This document shows, in pieces, positions 33,696-43,464 of a DNA stretch of 64,000 bases. The notes under the pieces are model-generated. The model did no database searches and had not been told where the DNA came from. It saw only the letters and a list, made by a program, of their open reading frames with translations. The stretch is from Rhineura floridana. Taxonomy: Eukaryota > Chordata > Lepidosauria > Squamata > Rhineuridae. The position numbers and the translations under genes were made by a program. Numbering within the stretch: position 1 is the first letter of the stretch; every line of letters starts with the position of its first letter. The stretch covers positions 25,166,455-25,230,454 of the forward strand of contig NC_084497.1 of NCBI RefSeq assembly GCF_030035675.1, read 5' to 3'.

Positions 33696-34257
33696 GCTGT
33701 AGACAGCTGAAAATGTGAGGATTTGCCTTTCCCCCTGTCCAAAGACTCTGCGGGACATCCCTACATCCCACAGCAGAAGGGCTTGGCAGAAGCAGGAGCT
33801 GGCAGAGCTATGCTCAAGCACGGCAGAGCTCCCTGACATTTGCTATCGCTTGGGTTGTGCTGTTCATTATTTATGATGCCATAGCAGCAGGAGCATGCTC
33901 AGTAGTGCCTATGAGCGCATGTGTGTGATTTATTATGTCTCCTAGTGTGAGTGGGCGGCATAGGTGTGTAAATGGTAGGGGGGGGACATGCTTCTGTCCT
34001 ACATCCCCCCTTATTTTTGTTTGTTTGTGCATTTTTTAAAATTCCAGGTATTAAATAGCCCCATAAAGCTCTGATCTTCTTAATAATGCTGCTCATTGCT
34101 ATCTAACCCATTTTTAAACATCCATAAATGGATATCAAGCATCTGTCAGTTAGTTCCCACCTCTGGTATCCTGTGGATCTCACTGTAGCTTCTTGGTTAC
34201 ATTAATTCGCATTGCTTCCACCTCCTTCCCCTTTTCTATTTTAAAAACAGCTGGCTG

Positions 34258-34447
34258 GTTGGGGAAGGGTTGTGGCTCAATGACAGAGCATCTGCTTTGC
34301 ACACAGAAGGTTCCGGGTTCAGTCCCTGGCACCTCCAGGTGCTGCTGGGAGAGACTCCCCACCTGAAACTCTGAAGAGCTGTCAGTGTAGACAGTCCTGG
34401 GCTAGATGAGCCAATGGCCTGACTCAGCACAAGGCAACCTCTTACAT
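34258..34447 (+). mobile_element. tRNA-headed SINE with CR1-like tail
   Basis: The A-box-like segment gtggctcaatgacagagcat and B-box-like gggttcagtccc are followed by a body with gggagagactcc. The tail gctagatgagccaatggcct resembles the CR1 3' end. Confidence 0.85.
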
Positions 34448-34579
34448 TCCCTTCATTTCATGAATTTAGAGAAGTGATGTCCCATACATTTGTTCATTTG
34501 GCATTAGTAATTATGTTATATCCAGTGGTGAAAAATGCAGTGATGGGGTGTCGGTACAGAGTACTGGCCTAAAAGACTC

Positions 34580-34840
34580 TGCTGATGCCATCAATGGCTA
34601 CTAGCCACAATGGCTACTAGCCACAATGGCTATGTTCATCCTCTGCAGTCGGAGGCAGTTATGCCTCTGAGTGCCAGTTGCTGGGAATCACAAGTGGGGA
34701 GAGTTGCTCTTGCAGTCGGGTCCTACTTGCTGGCTTCCCATTGGGGCATCTGGCTGGCCACTGTGAGAACAGGATGCTGGACTAGATGGCCCACTGGTCT
34801 GATCCAGCAGCCAGGCTCTTCTTATGTTCTTATGGCCTAG
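34580..34840 (+). mobile_element. CR1 LINE 3' end
   Basis: CR1 3' UTR text ends with ctagatggcccactggtctg and the ttcttatgttcttatgg tail. Near its start the 18-bp unit 'ggctactagccacaat' is repeated in tandem. Confidence 0.85.
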
Positions 34841-34937
34841 TGTAGGAGTCATCAACCTTTTCAACCTCATGGGCACACGTCCATCCCTCTGTTTCCTCTT
34901 GAACCCTCTCCTAGATCAGCCCCTTCTCTCGAGGGAG

Positions 34938-34958
34938 AGGACACACACACACACACCT
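34938..34958. repeat. AC dinucleotide microsatellite
   Basis: A short run of ca units. Other short simple repeats are GA near 35,576-35,590 and 42,303-42,316, TA/TG near 39,056-39,076, and CA near 56,341-56,352. Confidence 0.8.
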
Positions 34959-35009
34959 GCTTTTCCAAAGGGTCTGAATAAAAGTTGGATCCAGTAAAAT
35001 CAATTTGGG

Positions 35010-35195
35010 GGCACATCCACACTATAAAGCACATGACTTCCCCCAAAGAATTCTGGGAACTGTGGTTTCGCCCTCACAGAGCTACAAATCCCCAGCACCT
35101 TTGACAAACTATCGTTCCCAGGGTTCTTTGGGGGAAGTCATGTGCTTCAAATGTGTGTCAGATGTGCTTTAAAATGTATGGTGTGGACCTGCCCT
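35010..35195. repeat. Palindromic repeat with AAGCACAT arms
   Basis: The arms aaagcacatgacttccccca and gggggaagtcatgtgcttca are close inverted copies. Inner arms gaattctgggaactgtgg and cgttcccagggttcttt continue the palindrome. Same family as 22.6 kb. Confidence 0.8.
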
Positions 35196-35280
35196 GAGCC
35201 CTGGAAAAGACAAAGAGCTGAAACAGGGAGGGGGAAAGGAGCACAAGTAGGTCCTTCTACCCTAGAACCATGTGCTAAAG

Positions 35281-35405
35281 CAGGTGTGGGGAACCATTGG
35301 CCTTCCAGATTTTGCTGTACTCCGACTCCCATCCTCCCTGGCCATTGGCCATGCTTGCTGGGGCTGATGGGAGCTGCAGTGAGGGGCAGAGGTTCCCCAC
35401 ACCAG
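35281..35405. mobile_element. Palindromic hAT MITE with 8-bp TSD
   Basis: The ends caggtgtggggaacc and ggttccccacaccag are inverted copies. Flanks tgctaaag (35,273-35,280) and tggtaaag (35,406-35,413) match at seven of eight bases. Confidence 0.88.
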
Positions 35406-35814
35406 TGGTAAAGGATCAGTTAAAAAACCCAAAAATATAAACAAACAAACAAACATCTGGCCTTGTTGTGGAAGGGCATGTTAAGGGACTGAGGACTGTA
35501 AATATTGGCTATTGTTTCTAGGAGTTTATCATAAAAAAAAAAAAGGAAAGCTGTGTCATGAGTCATGAAAAGTGGAGAGAGAGAGAGAGACTCAGTTTCT
35601 AGAAGGAGAAACAGATGGAAAGGATGTCTTGCGATGGACAATCTACATAAGATGGCCAATTACACATCATCATACATGAAGAAATGTATCATGGGGAGAG
35701 GAGGACCAGAGAGGGCACATATTTGTATACAACTTGCACATGCTAATTTATATGCATAGATACAAAATTTAGGAAGAATTCCTATAATTTAAAATAGAAA
35801 TACCATGCATCGCA

Positions 35815-35942
35815 CTATGGGTTTGTATCCAATATTTGTCCTACTTAGAGTAGACCCATTGGAATTAATTGGCATGCCTAACTTAGGTCCATTCATTCCA
35901 ATGGGCCTGCTCCACGTAGGACTTTGCTGGATACAACCACAG
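35815..35942. mobile_element. Palindromic MITE-like repeat
   Basis: The arms tagagtagacccattggaat and ttcattccaatgggcctgct are inverted copies, with tggatacaacc at the right end. Same family as 3.2 and 6.5 kb. Confidence 0.7.
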
Positions 35943-37455
35943 GTGACCTGTGTGACTGACTGTCCAGTCTGCTGTCCTGGTGCTGTCTGTGGACACCAGC
36001 AAGACCCTTGTTCTCTCTCCTTAGTTCTTTATCTGCAAAATGGGACTTGCATTGGATGGCCCTTCAAATAGAAGCAACACATTTCCTTTGTTTGGGTGAT
36101 GTGTACCTATTTTGCTCTTGGCTCCACCCAGCTTACCACCACTTTACACCTGGCTGCAGTTAGTGGATCTTTGGTCTCTAGAAAAAACAACACTAAGATC
36201 TCATAACCCTGAAATTTGTTGCATATGGAATTTGATTCTTGCCTGTGCTACTCATCTCTGGTCCCATTAGACTGAAAGCCAAGCTCCCCACAGATGCAAC
36301 CATTAACTAACTAACTAGGGGCTGCACCCCTGCCTGCTTCTCCACTGGCCCAGCAACTCTCAAAATTCTGTCACCTTGCGGTAGTTTGCAGCGTCACTTG
36401 TTGGCTGCCAAGTGAACTGCTGTGTGGTGACATTCTTATCCAAATATAGAATAAGATTGATAAAATTCATAAAATATCAGAGTGGTGTACTGCAACATAA
36501 AAACATTACAAACAGTACAGATCAATCATTAAAATGACTGGCTACTCAGAAAGCAGTTTAAACAGCAGCATACACCTGTCAGCACAACAAACTCTTCAAC
36601 AGGGCGCCTGAAAGTCGAAAGTGAGGGTGCCTGCTGAATCTCTGCTAGAAGAATGATCCGCAGACTGGAGACACTAAATGCCCAACTTCTACCGCAGACC
36701 AGTAACACAGGGAAGGACTAAAAGTAACACAGGGGACAACTTCTGTGGATGATCTCAGTGACTGAGCTGGGATGTAAGGCTTCAGGCAAGCCTTAAGGTA
36801 TCCTGGACCTAAGTTGTTCAGGGCAGTGCTTCACCTAGGACAGCCCCCTGAAAGTTCAGACTAAACTCCGGAGCGGATTCCATTGCCCTACTGACATGGA
36901 GCCTTCAGCCACCATTGGTTCCTGGTCTTTATACCAGTGCAGTTTGATCTCTTGAGGTTTTTTTTTTTAACATTTCCCCTGCTAGCTGCAATTTTCCTAT
37001 TTGAAGCTGCAAACTTGCTTAGAGCTTCAGCGTGCAGGAAACAGCTGGATTTTTTAAAAGAGGGGGAACGAGTAGAGAAGCACTCCCATCACTGCAAATT
37101 CCACCCACCTCACAAGTGGTGCCATCGAGATCGGACTTTGGGGCAGACGTCCAGGGTCCCACTCAGCAGAATGAGCTGGAGGGCTGGCTTGGTGCATTTT
37201 GGATTAAGCGAAGTAATATGCATTACCATCTAAAGAGGGAGTCCCCTGCGAGATCATTACATTTAGAAGTAGTACTCATTGTCCCATTACATCATGAACT
37301 GCAGAAGCAGCACACGTTACCATCTAAAACGCCCTCCTCCAAGACCCCAGCCTGCTTCAGAAGGGCTGGATATAAATTCAATTATGAATCATGACAATAA
37401 ATCCAGAGTCTAAAAATTGCCAATCGATGCCACTGCTCCTCATATAGTTTGTGAT
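35943..37455. other. Intergenic sequence, little recognised
   Basis: Positions 36,420-36,660 look like a degraded minus-strand LINE 3' part. Positions 36,840-36,920 repeat part of the 31-32 kb block (gttcagactaaactccggag). No gene is supported. Confidence 0.4.
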
Positions 37456-37688
37456 TTTAGAGAGCCAGTGCGGTGTAGTGGTTAAGGTGCTGGACTATGA
37501 CCTGGGAGACCAGGGTTCGAATCCCCACACAGCCACGAAGCTCAGTGGGTGACCTTGGGCCAGTCACTGCCTCTCAGCCTCAGAGGAAGGCAATGGCGAA
37601 CCCCCTCTGAATACCACTTACCATGAAAACCCTATTCATAGGGTCGCCATAAGTCGGAATCGACTTGAAGGCAGTCCATTTCCATTTT
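37456..37688 (+). mobile_element. Full-length Sauria/Squam-type tRNA SINE
   Basis: This is the most complete copy in the window. Its head agagccagtgcggtgtagtg carries the A-box-like tagtggttaaggtgctgg, and the B-box-like ggttcgaatcc follows. The body is accttgggccagtcactgcc, and the Bov-B-like tail reads gtcggaatcgacttgaaggc. Near-matching flanks (tttgtgattt and tttgcgattt) suggest a short target duplication. Confidence 0.92.
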
Positions 37689-37689
37689 G

Positions 37690-38290
37690 CGATTTCCTTA
37701 TGAAAATCCATCAGCATTTTAGTGCAAATTTCTCCTATGTACATTTTCATATGCAATGTCTACACATGGTTCCAAAGCCATTTCCCCTAATATAATGCAT
37801 ATTTGTACGTTGTTTTCACTAATGTGTATTTTTATGCACAGGTTACCCTAGTAGAAGAGGGTTCCCAAAGTGTGGTCCGTGGATCACCAGTGGCCCATGA
37901 GCATCAGTCAGATGGTTCATGGCATGTCCACATTAAATGTTCATGGATGTCATATATCATTCATGGTCTCCCCCATGTTTTTGCCTCCTGAACGGAAGTG
38001 ACCGTCAGAGTCTGGCTGTTGTTTCTGTTTTATGTTTACCTCTTTCTTTCTTTTTCTTTCCCGCCCCCCCATCTACTATGGGGTTGCGGTTAATATGTAT
38101 GGATGGATGTTGCATATCTTAATAATATTTATTTTTTAAGTTTGGGAATCACTGCTGTAGTATATGCATTTTTTTACACACGACTTGGCTGGAGAACTGC
38201 ATTGCAAAATTCAGAGAAGTGCAAATTTCAAAAGACGGCTGTGTTCCAGTTCCCATATTGTTTTGGAAAGTGCAAATTAAGTAGCTTCAC
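37690..38290 (+). repeat. Unclassified dispersed repeat split by a hAT element
   Basis: The 26.4-kb family occupies 37,690-37,854 and 38,156-38,290 (ggagaactgcattgcaaaat onward). A hAT-like element with left end agagggttcccaaagtgtgg and right end agtttgggaatcactgct fills the gap. Confidence 0.65.
37855..38155. mobile_element. Non-autonomous hAT-like element
   Basis: The outer ends read ttcccaaagtg on the left and, inverted, ttcccaaac on the right. Flanks around ctagta and gtagta could be a diverged target duplication. It interrupts an older repeat. Confidence 0.6.
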
Positions 38291-38399
38291 CTTTACATGT
38301 AAATGGAATTCAATTTCTCTCCCACCTCAGTTTCTCCAGCGTACCGCTGAACATGGCATGAGATAGGATGCTGAAGAACTCTTGATGGCAACATTAAGG

Positions 38400-38690
38400 C
38401 GCCAACTTCACTATACAGTTAAAGAAGTATCATACCAATTTAAACACTCATGGCTTCCCAAAAATAATCCTGGGAATTGTAGTTTGTTAAGGATATTGAC
38501 CCCTTTTCCCTTCACAGAGCTACAATTTTCAGAGTGTTCTAATGATCAACCCCTCTTCCTAGGGAATTCTGGGACTTGCAGATGTGTCAGGAGAACAGGG
38601 GTCTCCTAACGGTTCTCAGCATCCTTAACAAACGACACTTCCCAGGATTCTTTGGGGGGAGCCTTGTCTGTTATAAAGCAGGATGATACT
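38400..38690. repeat. Palindromic repeat, diverged
   Basis: Inverted phrases such as cctgggaattgtagtttgtt and aacaaacgacacttcccagg match the AAGCACAT-type palindromic family in looser form. Confidence 0.55.
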
Positions 38691-39299
38691 GCTTCAGCTG
38701 CATAGTGCAGATGGGGCCTCAGTTTGGAAGGGGATCACCAGATACGGGACTTGCTCAACAGAACACATCTCACACACGCTTTATCCACTTGAATTTCATT
38801 TCCATGTGTGTGCTGACAAGTCCTTCTGGAATGAAGATGAGAACTCTAGTTGGCTCTTTTGCTGTCTTGGGGATTTCTTCTGCCACACACACACACGTGC
38901 ATCTTTGCCGCTTCTCACTGGCTAATTCTGGGCTCCCACCAGAGGGACACAAGCGAGCAAACAGACGCAGCCAGCATCACAAAATGTAACACTCCTGCAT
39001 GCCGAAGGATTGCTGTTGTAAGATGATGCAATGATGGACTAAGTGGTGCAATGGTGTGTGTGTATATATATATACAGAGGAGATTCTGCACTGGGCAGCA
39101 ATGCCTGACAGTTTGCTAGCATCATTTCTAAGAATAAACGGTGCAATTTATTATCCCGCCACCCCCAGCCCCAATGCCACATTCCCTGGAGATGGAGGGA
39201 ATATATTATTCTGCTGGGCAAATACGGCAGGGCTTTCCCACCGCATCAGACCTGAAGACGGGATAGCAAGGACCCCCACAAGGTGTTAACTACATCACA

Positions 39300-39600
39300 G
39301 AGGCATAGCTATTTATTTGTTGCATGTATATATCTGTGGATGGCTTATAAACCAGTCTGCTTCTGTGTTGGAATTGCTTTTTAATATGCTTTTAAACCCT
39401 TTTTTTAAAAAAATGTTTTTAATGTTTGTTTTTTAAAGTCTGCAAAGCTTTTAAAAACTGTTTTTAAAGTTGTTGTGTTTTAATGTATTTTAATGTTTGT
39501 TTTTATGATGTTTTTAACTGTTTTTAGTGCTTTTGTTTGCCGCCCTCGGCTCCGGCTGGGAGGAAGGGCGGGATATAAATCAAATAATAAATAAATAATG
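39300..39600 (+). mobile_element. L2-type LINE 3' end
   Basis: An AT-rich UTR ends in tgccgccctcggctccggct, gggcgggatataaat and an aataaataa tail. Confidence 0.75.
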
Positions 39601-39749
39601 TTGTTTTTTTTAAAAACCCACCAACAAAATTTTAAAACCAGTTATAAGCAAATATAAAATGGCAGAAGATCCCCCCACCCCAAAAAAACTAGCATAGACA
39701 CAGCAGCATAAACATCACTTTCAGACCAGCAAAGGAAAAAGGATAATTG

Positions 39750-39965
39750 ATGCCAGATTTTCAAATCACCAGTAGTCTCTATACCCAAGTACCGAGTCAG
39801 ACCACTGGTGTGTCTAACTTCCTATTGTCTACACTGACTGGTGGCAGCTCTCCAGGGGTTTCAGACAAGAGACATTCTCAGTCCTACCTGGAGACGCCAG
39901 GGATTAAACCTGGGATCTTCTGCTTGCAAAGCAGATGACCTATCATTGAGCAAAGGTCCTTCTCC
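39750..39965 (-). mobile_element. tRNA-headed SINE with CR1-like tail
   Basis: Minus-strand copy: the head is near 39,960 (ggacctttgctcaatgatag), with a B-box-like gtttaatccc. The tail lies at the low-coordinate end with ccagtggtctgactcggtac. Confidence 0.8.
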
Positions 39966-40149
39966 AGCTTGGATTTTAATCTGAGCCTGAGAAAAATTCT
40001 AGGGCATGTATACATTCGTAATTATTCTGAATACCTCTGATCACTGCGTTAGGTCCCTCTCCCAGGAGCGGCCCTGCAAGAAGAGGGTAGGCTATAGCAA
40101 TAGCGGCTTCAAACTACAAGTCCCAGGACTGTTTGGGAGAAAGATCAAA

Positions 40150-40390
40150 CCATACACCGGGCATATTTATTATGTTTATATCCCACCTTTCCTCTGCAGA
40201 GCTTAAGGTGGCATACAAACATGGTTCTTCCCCTCTTGATATTGTCCTCACAACAACCCTGTGAGGTAGGTTAGGCTGAGAGACAGTGACTGGCCCAAGG
40301 TCATCAAGTGAGCTTGATGGCTGAGTGGGGATTTTATGCCCTGGTCTCCTAGGTCCTAGTCCAACATGCTAACCACTACACACACTAGGA
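40150..40390 (-). mobile_element. MIR-like SINE joined to an L2-type end
   Basis: Minus-strand text with acttgatgaccttgggccag and cagtcactgtctctcagcct is the core of MIR/CORE-type SINEs. Toward 40,155 it ends with gtgggatataaacataataa, an L2-type tail, as expected for L2-mobilised SINEs. Confidence 0.65.
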
Positions 40391-41217
40391 AGGAATCTTG
40401 ACACAAGTGCAATAGTAATAAATAACAGTATTAACATATAGTAGTGGCTGAAACCATACAAGACTTTAGAAAGTGGAACTCATCCAGTAGCAAGATGGCA
40501 GTAACAGAGAGTCAGATCTTCAGGACCTAGGAGAGCTCCTAGGGAAGGCAGATATTGCTCTAATAAGGCCAAATCTTTAACTGAGCTTTTATCTCCCCAA
40601 GAAGGGCCTGATGACTATCTCCATGCTCCGCCTCTCCCATGAAAGTGCAAAGAATTAAAAGGGGCACCATTTGGGCTTAGAGCTAAGCATTGTAGCACCA
40701 TTAAACAGCCTTGGATTGCACAGGCTTGAGGAAAGCGTGATTTGTCAACTGATTTAGCCTTCCCACTCAAAAGCTGCCGCTTCCAGTTCAGAGTCTGAGA
40801 ACTAGGAATTTCAGCTCCTTCCAGAAAGGTCTTCCAATGAACCAAGAGATCTAGGGAACTGAGAGACGAAGCTGGACAACGAATGCCATCATTAGAAGAC
40901 TTGCTGTCAGGTTCTGGTCATCCTATCACATGGATTTCCCCAAGCTGAGAAGGGAAGGTGCACCTTCTTATTGGAGATATAGCATTCTCTGCTGTGGCTG
41001 GAACATCCCTCTTTCATGAAATCCCTGGTTGGAAACCTAGTGCCTGTGGGTGCCATCTTGTGGAAAATACAGGACATAGCAGAAGCAGTGCGTAGAGGAA
41101 CTGCTTCCAATGACTGTGGGTGTTTATGTATTATTCCCCACCCTTCAACCACAAAAGATCACACACAAAACACTAACATCAACAACTGAAAACAAAACAT
41201 AACAGCAAACAATGGCT
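40391..41217. other. No gene or clear repeat seen
   Basis: Intergenic sequence; short overlapping frames on the minus strand have no recognisable domain. Confidence 0.4.
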
Positions 41218-41345
41218 GCATACACCCCGTACATTTAAAGCTCGTGATTTCCCCCAAAGAATCTTGGGAACTGTAGTTTCCCCCTCACAGAGCTACAATT
41301 CCCACCAGCCTTAACAAACTACAGCTCCCACAATGGCGATTATGC
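41218..41345. repeat. Palindromic repeat with AAGCACAT-type arms
   Basis: Inverted phrases ttgggaactgtagtttcccc and acaaactacagctcccacaa belong to the family at 22.6 and 35.0 kb. Confidence 0.65.
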
Positions 41346-43370
41346 AGCCTCAGTATAAGGCAGCTTCCTATATTTTCTTAGCTCTGAGGTGGAGGACAAT
41401 AATTTGCAGTTAGGGGTTGCTGACAAGAAGAGCTTTTAGAAATCCAACTTTTATATTTGAATATGCCTGGGGCCAGAGGAGCAACTAGATGCTTGTGGGC
41501 ACCCAGCGATCACCAAGCTCACTCTGATTTGCTGTTCCTATAAAATTTTGTTGTGCAAATTGAATTTAGGCCTCACAAATATAGCCCAAGAAGCTGCGAG
41601 ATAGATCTGATTCTGGGTAATTTTATCACATGCAAAACTATACCTAGTCTGAGTCCAGGAAATTTCTTTTTACTTGGACTTTTGGACATTAATCTGAAGG
41701 GCTTTGGATATCAATGTCCTCTTTTAATGTAACTGATCTTGCAAGACCTGTCTTTATTTGTACTGGTTTGTTTTTAGATTGTGTTGTGGTTGTTTTAATG
41801 AGTTTGTTGTAATTGGTTTTAATCTTAAGTCACTTTGGGTTGCTTTGCAAGGAAAGTGACTATTTTATTATTATTATCAGGGCCGGCGCCAAAGGGCGGC
41901 CAGGTCGGGCCCTGCCCGAGGGCCCCATGGCCCTCTTAGCTGTTAACATACTCCCCAGTGAGCATCCTTACTCTTTATTTTCCCCTAGACCCAACAGCAT
42001 GAGTCATCTTAGTGGTCTTTCATAGCTAATAGCCCTCAACAGTGTTCTAAATACACTCACCCTATGGCAAGTCCCCTTATTTGGTGTGGGCAACTTGAAA
42101 AGTCTTGGCTCTTGGGACAGCTGTCCACCTGTTGTGGTGCTGGTGTGCTGATTAAATCTTTTAGGGACAACAACAGGTGCTCTGATGCAACCACATCATC
42201 TTATTTCCTTGCTTAAGTTACGAGGGAGAGACTCTTCCCCATCGGATTCTGCGAGGAACAGGGGATGTGACAGAGGTGTATAAAATAATGTATGGTGTGA
42301 AGAGAGAGAGAGAGATGGCACCCAGATATATCATTAGAATTAGGGAAGGATTTGGATTTGGGGGTCAGCTGTTTCTGTGGTTTGACTTAACTGGTTAATT
42401 TTCTCTTATATACTCTGTATGGCTTATTGATGTATTATTCCTTTTCACTTGTATTATTACCTGATATTGGAAGCTGTACCTGTTTTTTTAAATAAATGTT
42501 CAAAACATAACATAAGAAATCAATCAAGGGTGGGGAACCTCAGTGTGTGGGGGGGCAAATGTGACCCCTAGACCACTCTATGTGACCCTTGGGACTCTAT
42601 GCAAGACACACCCTCTTTCTCTCCCCAGGCAACGTCCTTCACCAGCTGGGAGAGACTCCCATCCCAAAACCCTGGAGAGCTGCTGCCAATCAGTGTGGAT
42701 GACACTGAACTAGATGGACCAATGGTCTGACTCTGTATAAGGCAGCCTCCTATGTTCTTGTTATGTGCCTTCAAGTCGATTACGACTTATGGTGACCCTG
42801 TGAATCAGTGACCTTCACATCAACGCTTTTACAAACAAATCAAAGGCAGGAGAAAGAAAAGGAGGCAAGACTTTTTTGAGCAAGCAACATCATTGATTGA
42901 TTGATTTGATTGATGGATTGATATACCGCTTACATGCAAAATGGTTTCTAAGTGCACTAGGCAAGCCTATCCAGACACACAGATGTCGATGTGCTTTGAT
43001 CTTTGTTTTAATTGTGTTTTTTTAAAGTTTCTAATTACTTGTTTTTAACTGTTTTATTGGTAATTTTAAATTTGGGGGGAGGGTGAACCTCTCAGAGGGT
43101 TACCCCCCACAATCAAGCAGTATATAAATTTTGTTAAATTAAAAAAAAAGACTTTTCATTCTACCCCCTTCAACCCCCACTAACCACACAATGTAGAGGC
43201 ACAAATTGCCTTGCAGACAAGGGGCCTCTGGGACACAGCAGGTGCTGTTGAGAAGGAAGATTCCTCCAAAAATAGGGCTCTCCCCACTTTCGCTTCCATA
43301 AAAGGTTGCCAAGAGTCTCATCCCCCTGGGTCCTGAGTGCCGAGTCCTCTTTCCTTAGCTGTAAAAGGGA
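41346..43370. other. Intergenic stretch of degraded repeats upstream of CALML6
   Basis: It holds an L2-like end at about 41,690-41,880, a truncated tRNA SINE at 42,638-42,758, and a minus-strand Bov-B tail fragment at 42,756-42,822. A LINE 3' end of the 'aatcaagcagtatataaatt' kind follows at 42,955-43,148. No promoter element for CALML6 could be identified with confidence. Confidence 0.5.
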
Positions 43371-43461
43371 GTGAGATTTCACCTCACCAGCCTCGCGCCC
43401 AGCTCCATCCCCAGGAAGCGCACAACCATCTTCTCAAAGCGGCTGGAAAACCACCAAGAAG

Positions 43462-43464
43462 ATG
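43462..43464 (+). CDS. CALML6: CALML6 coding segment 1: start codon only
   Basis: ATG is followed directly by the donor GTGAGT at 43,465. The same frame upstream is open back to a stop at 43,372-43,374 but has no ATG. Calmodulin genes also have an intron right after the start codon, so the position fits the family. The 5' UTR part of this exon probably lies within 43,375-43,461. Confidence 0.8.
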
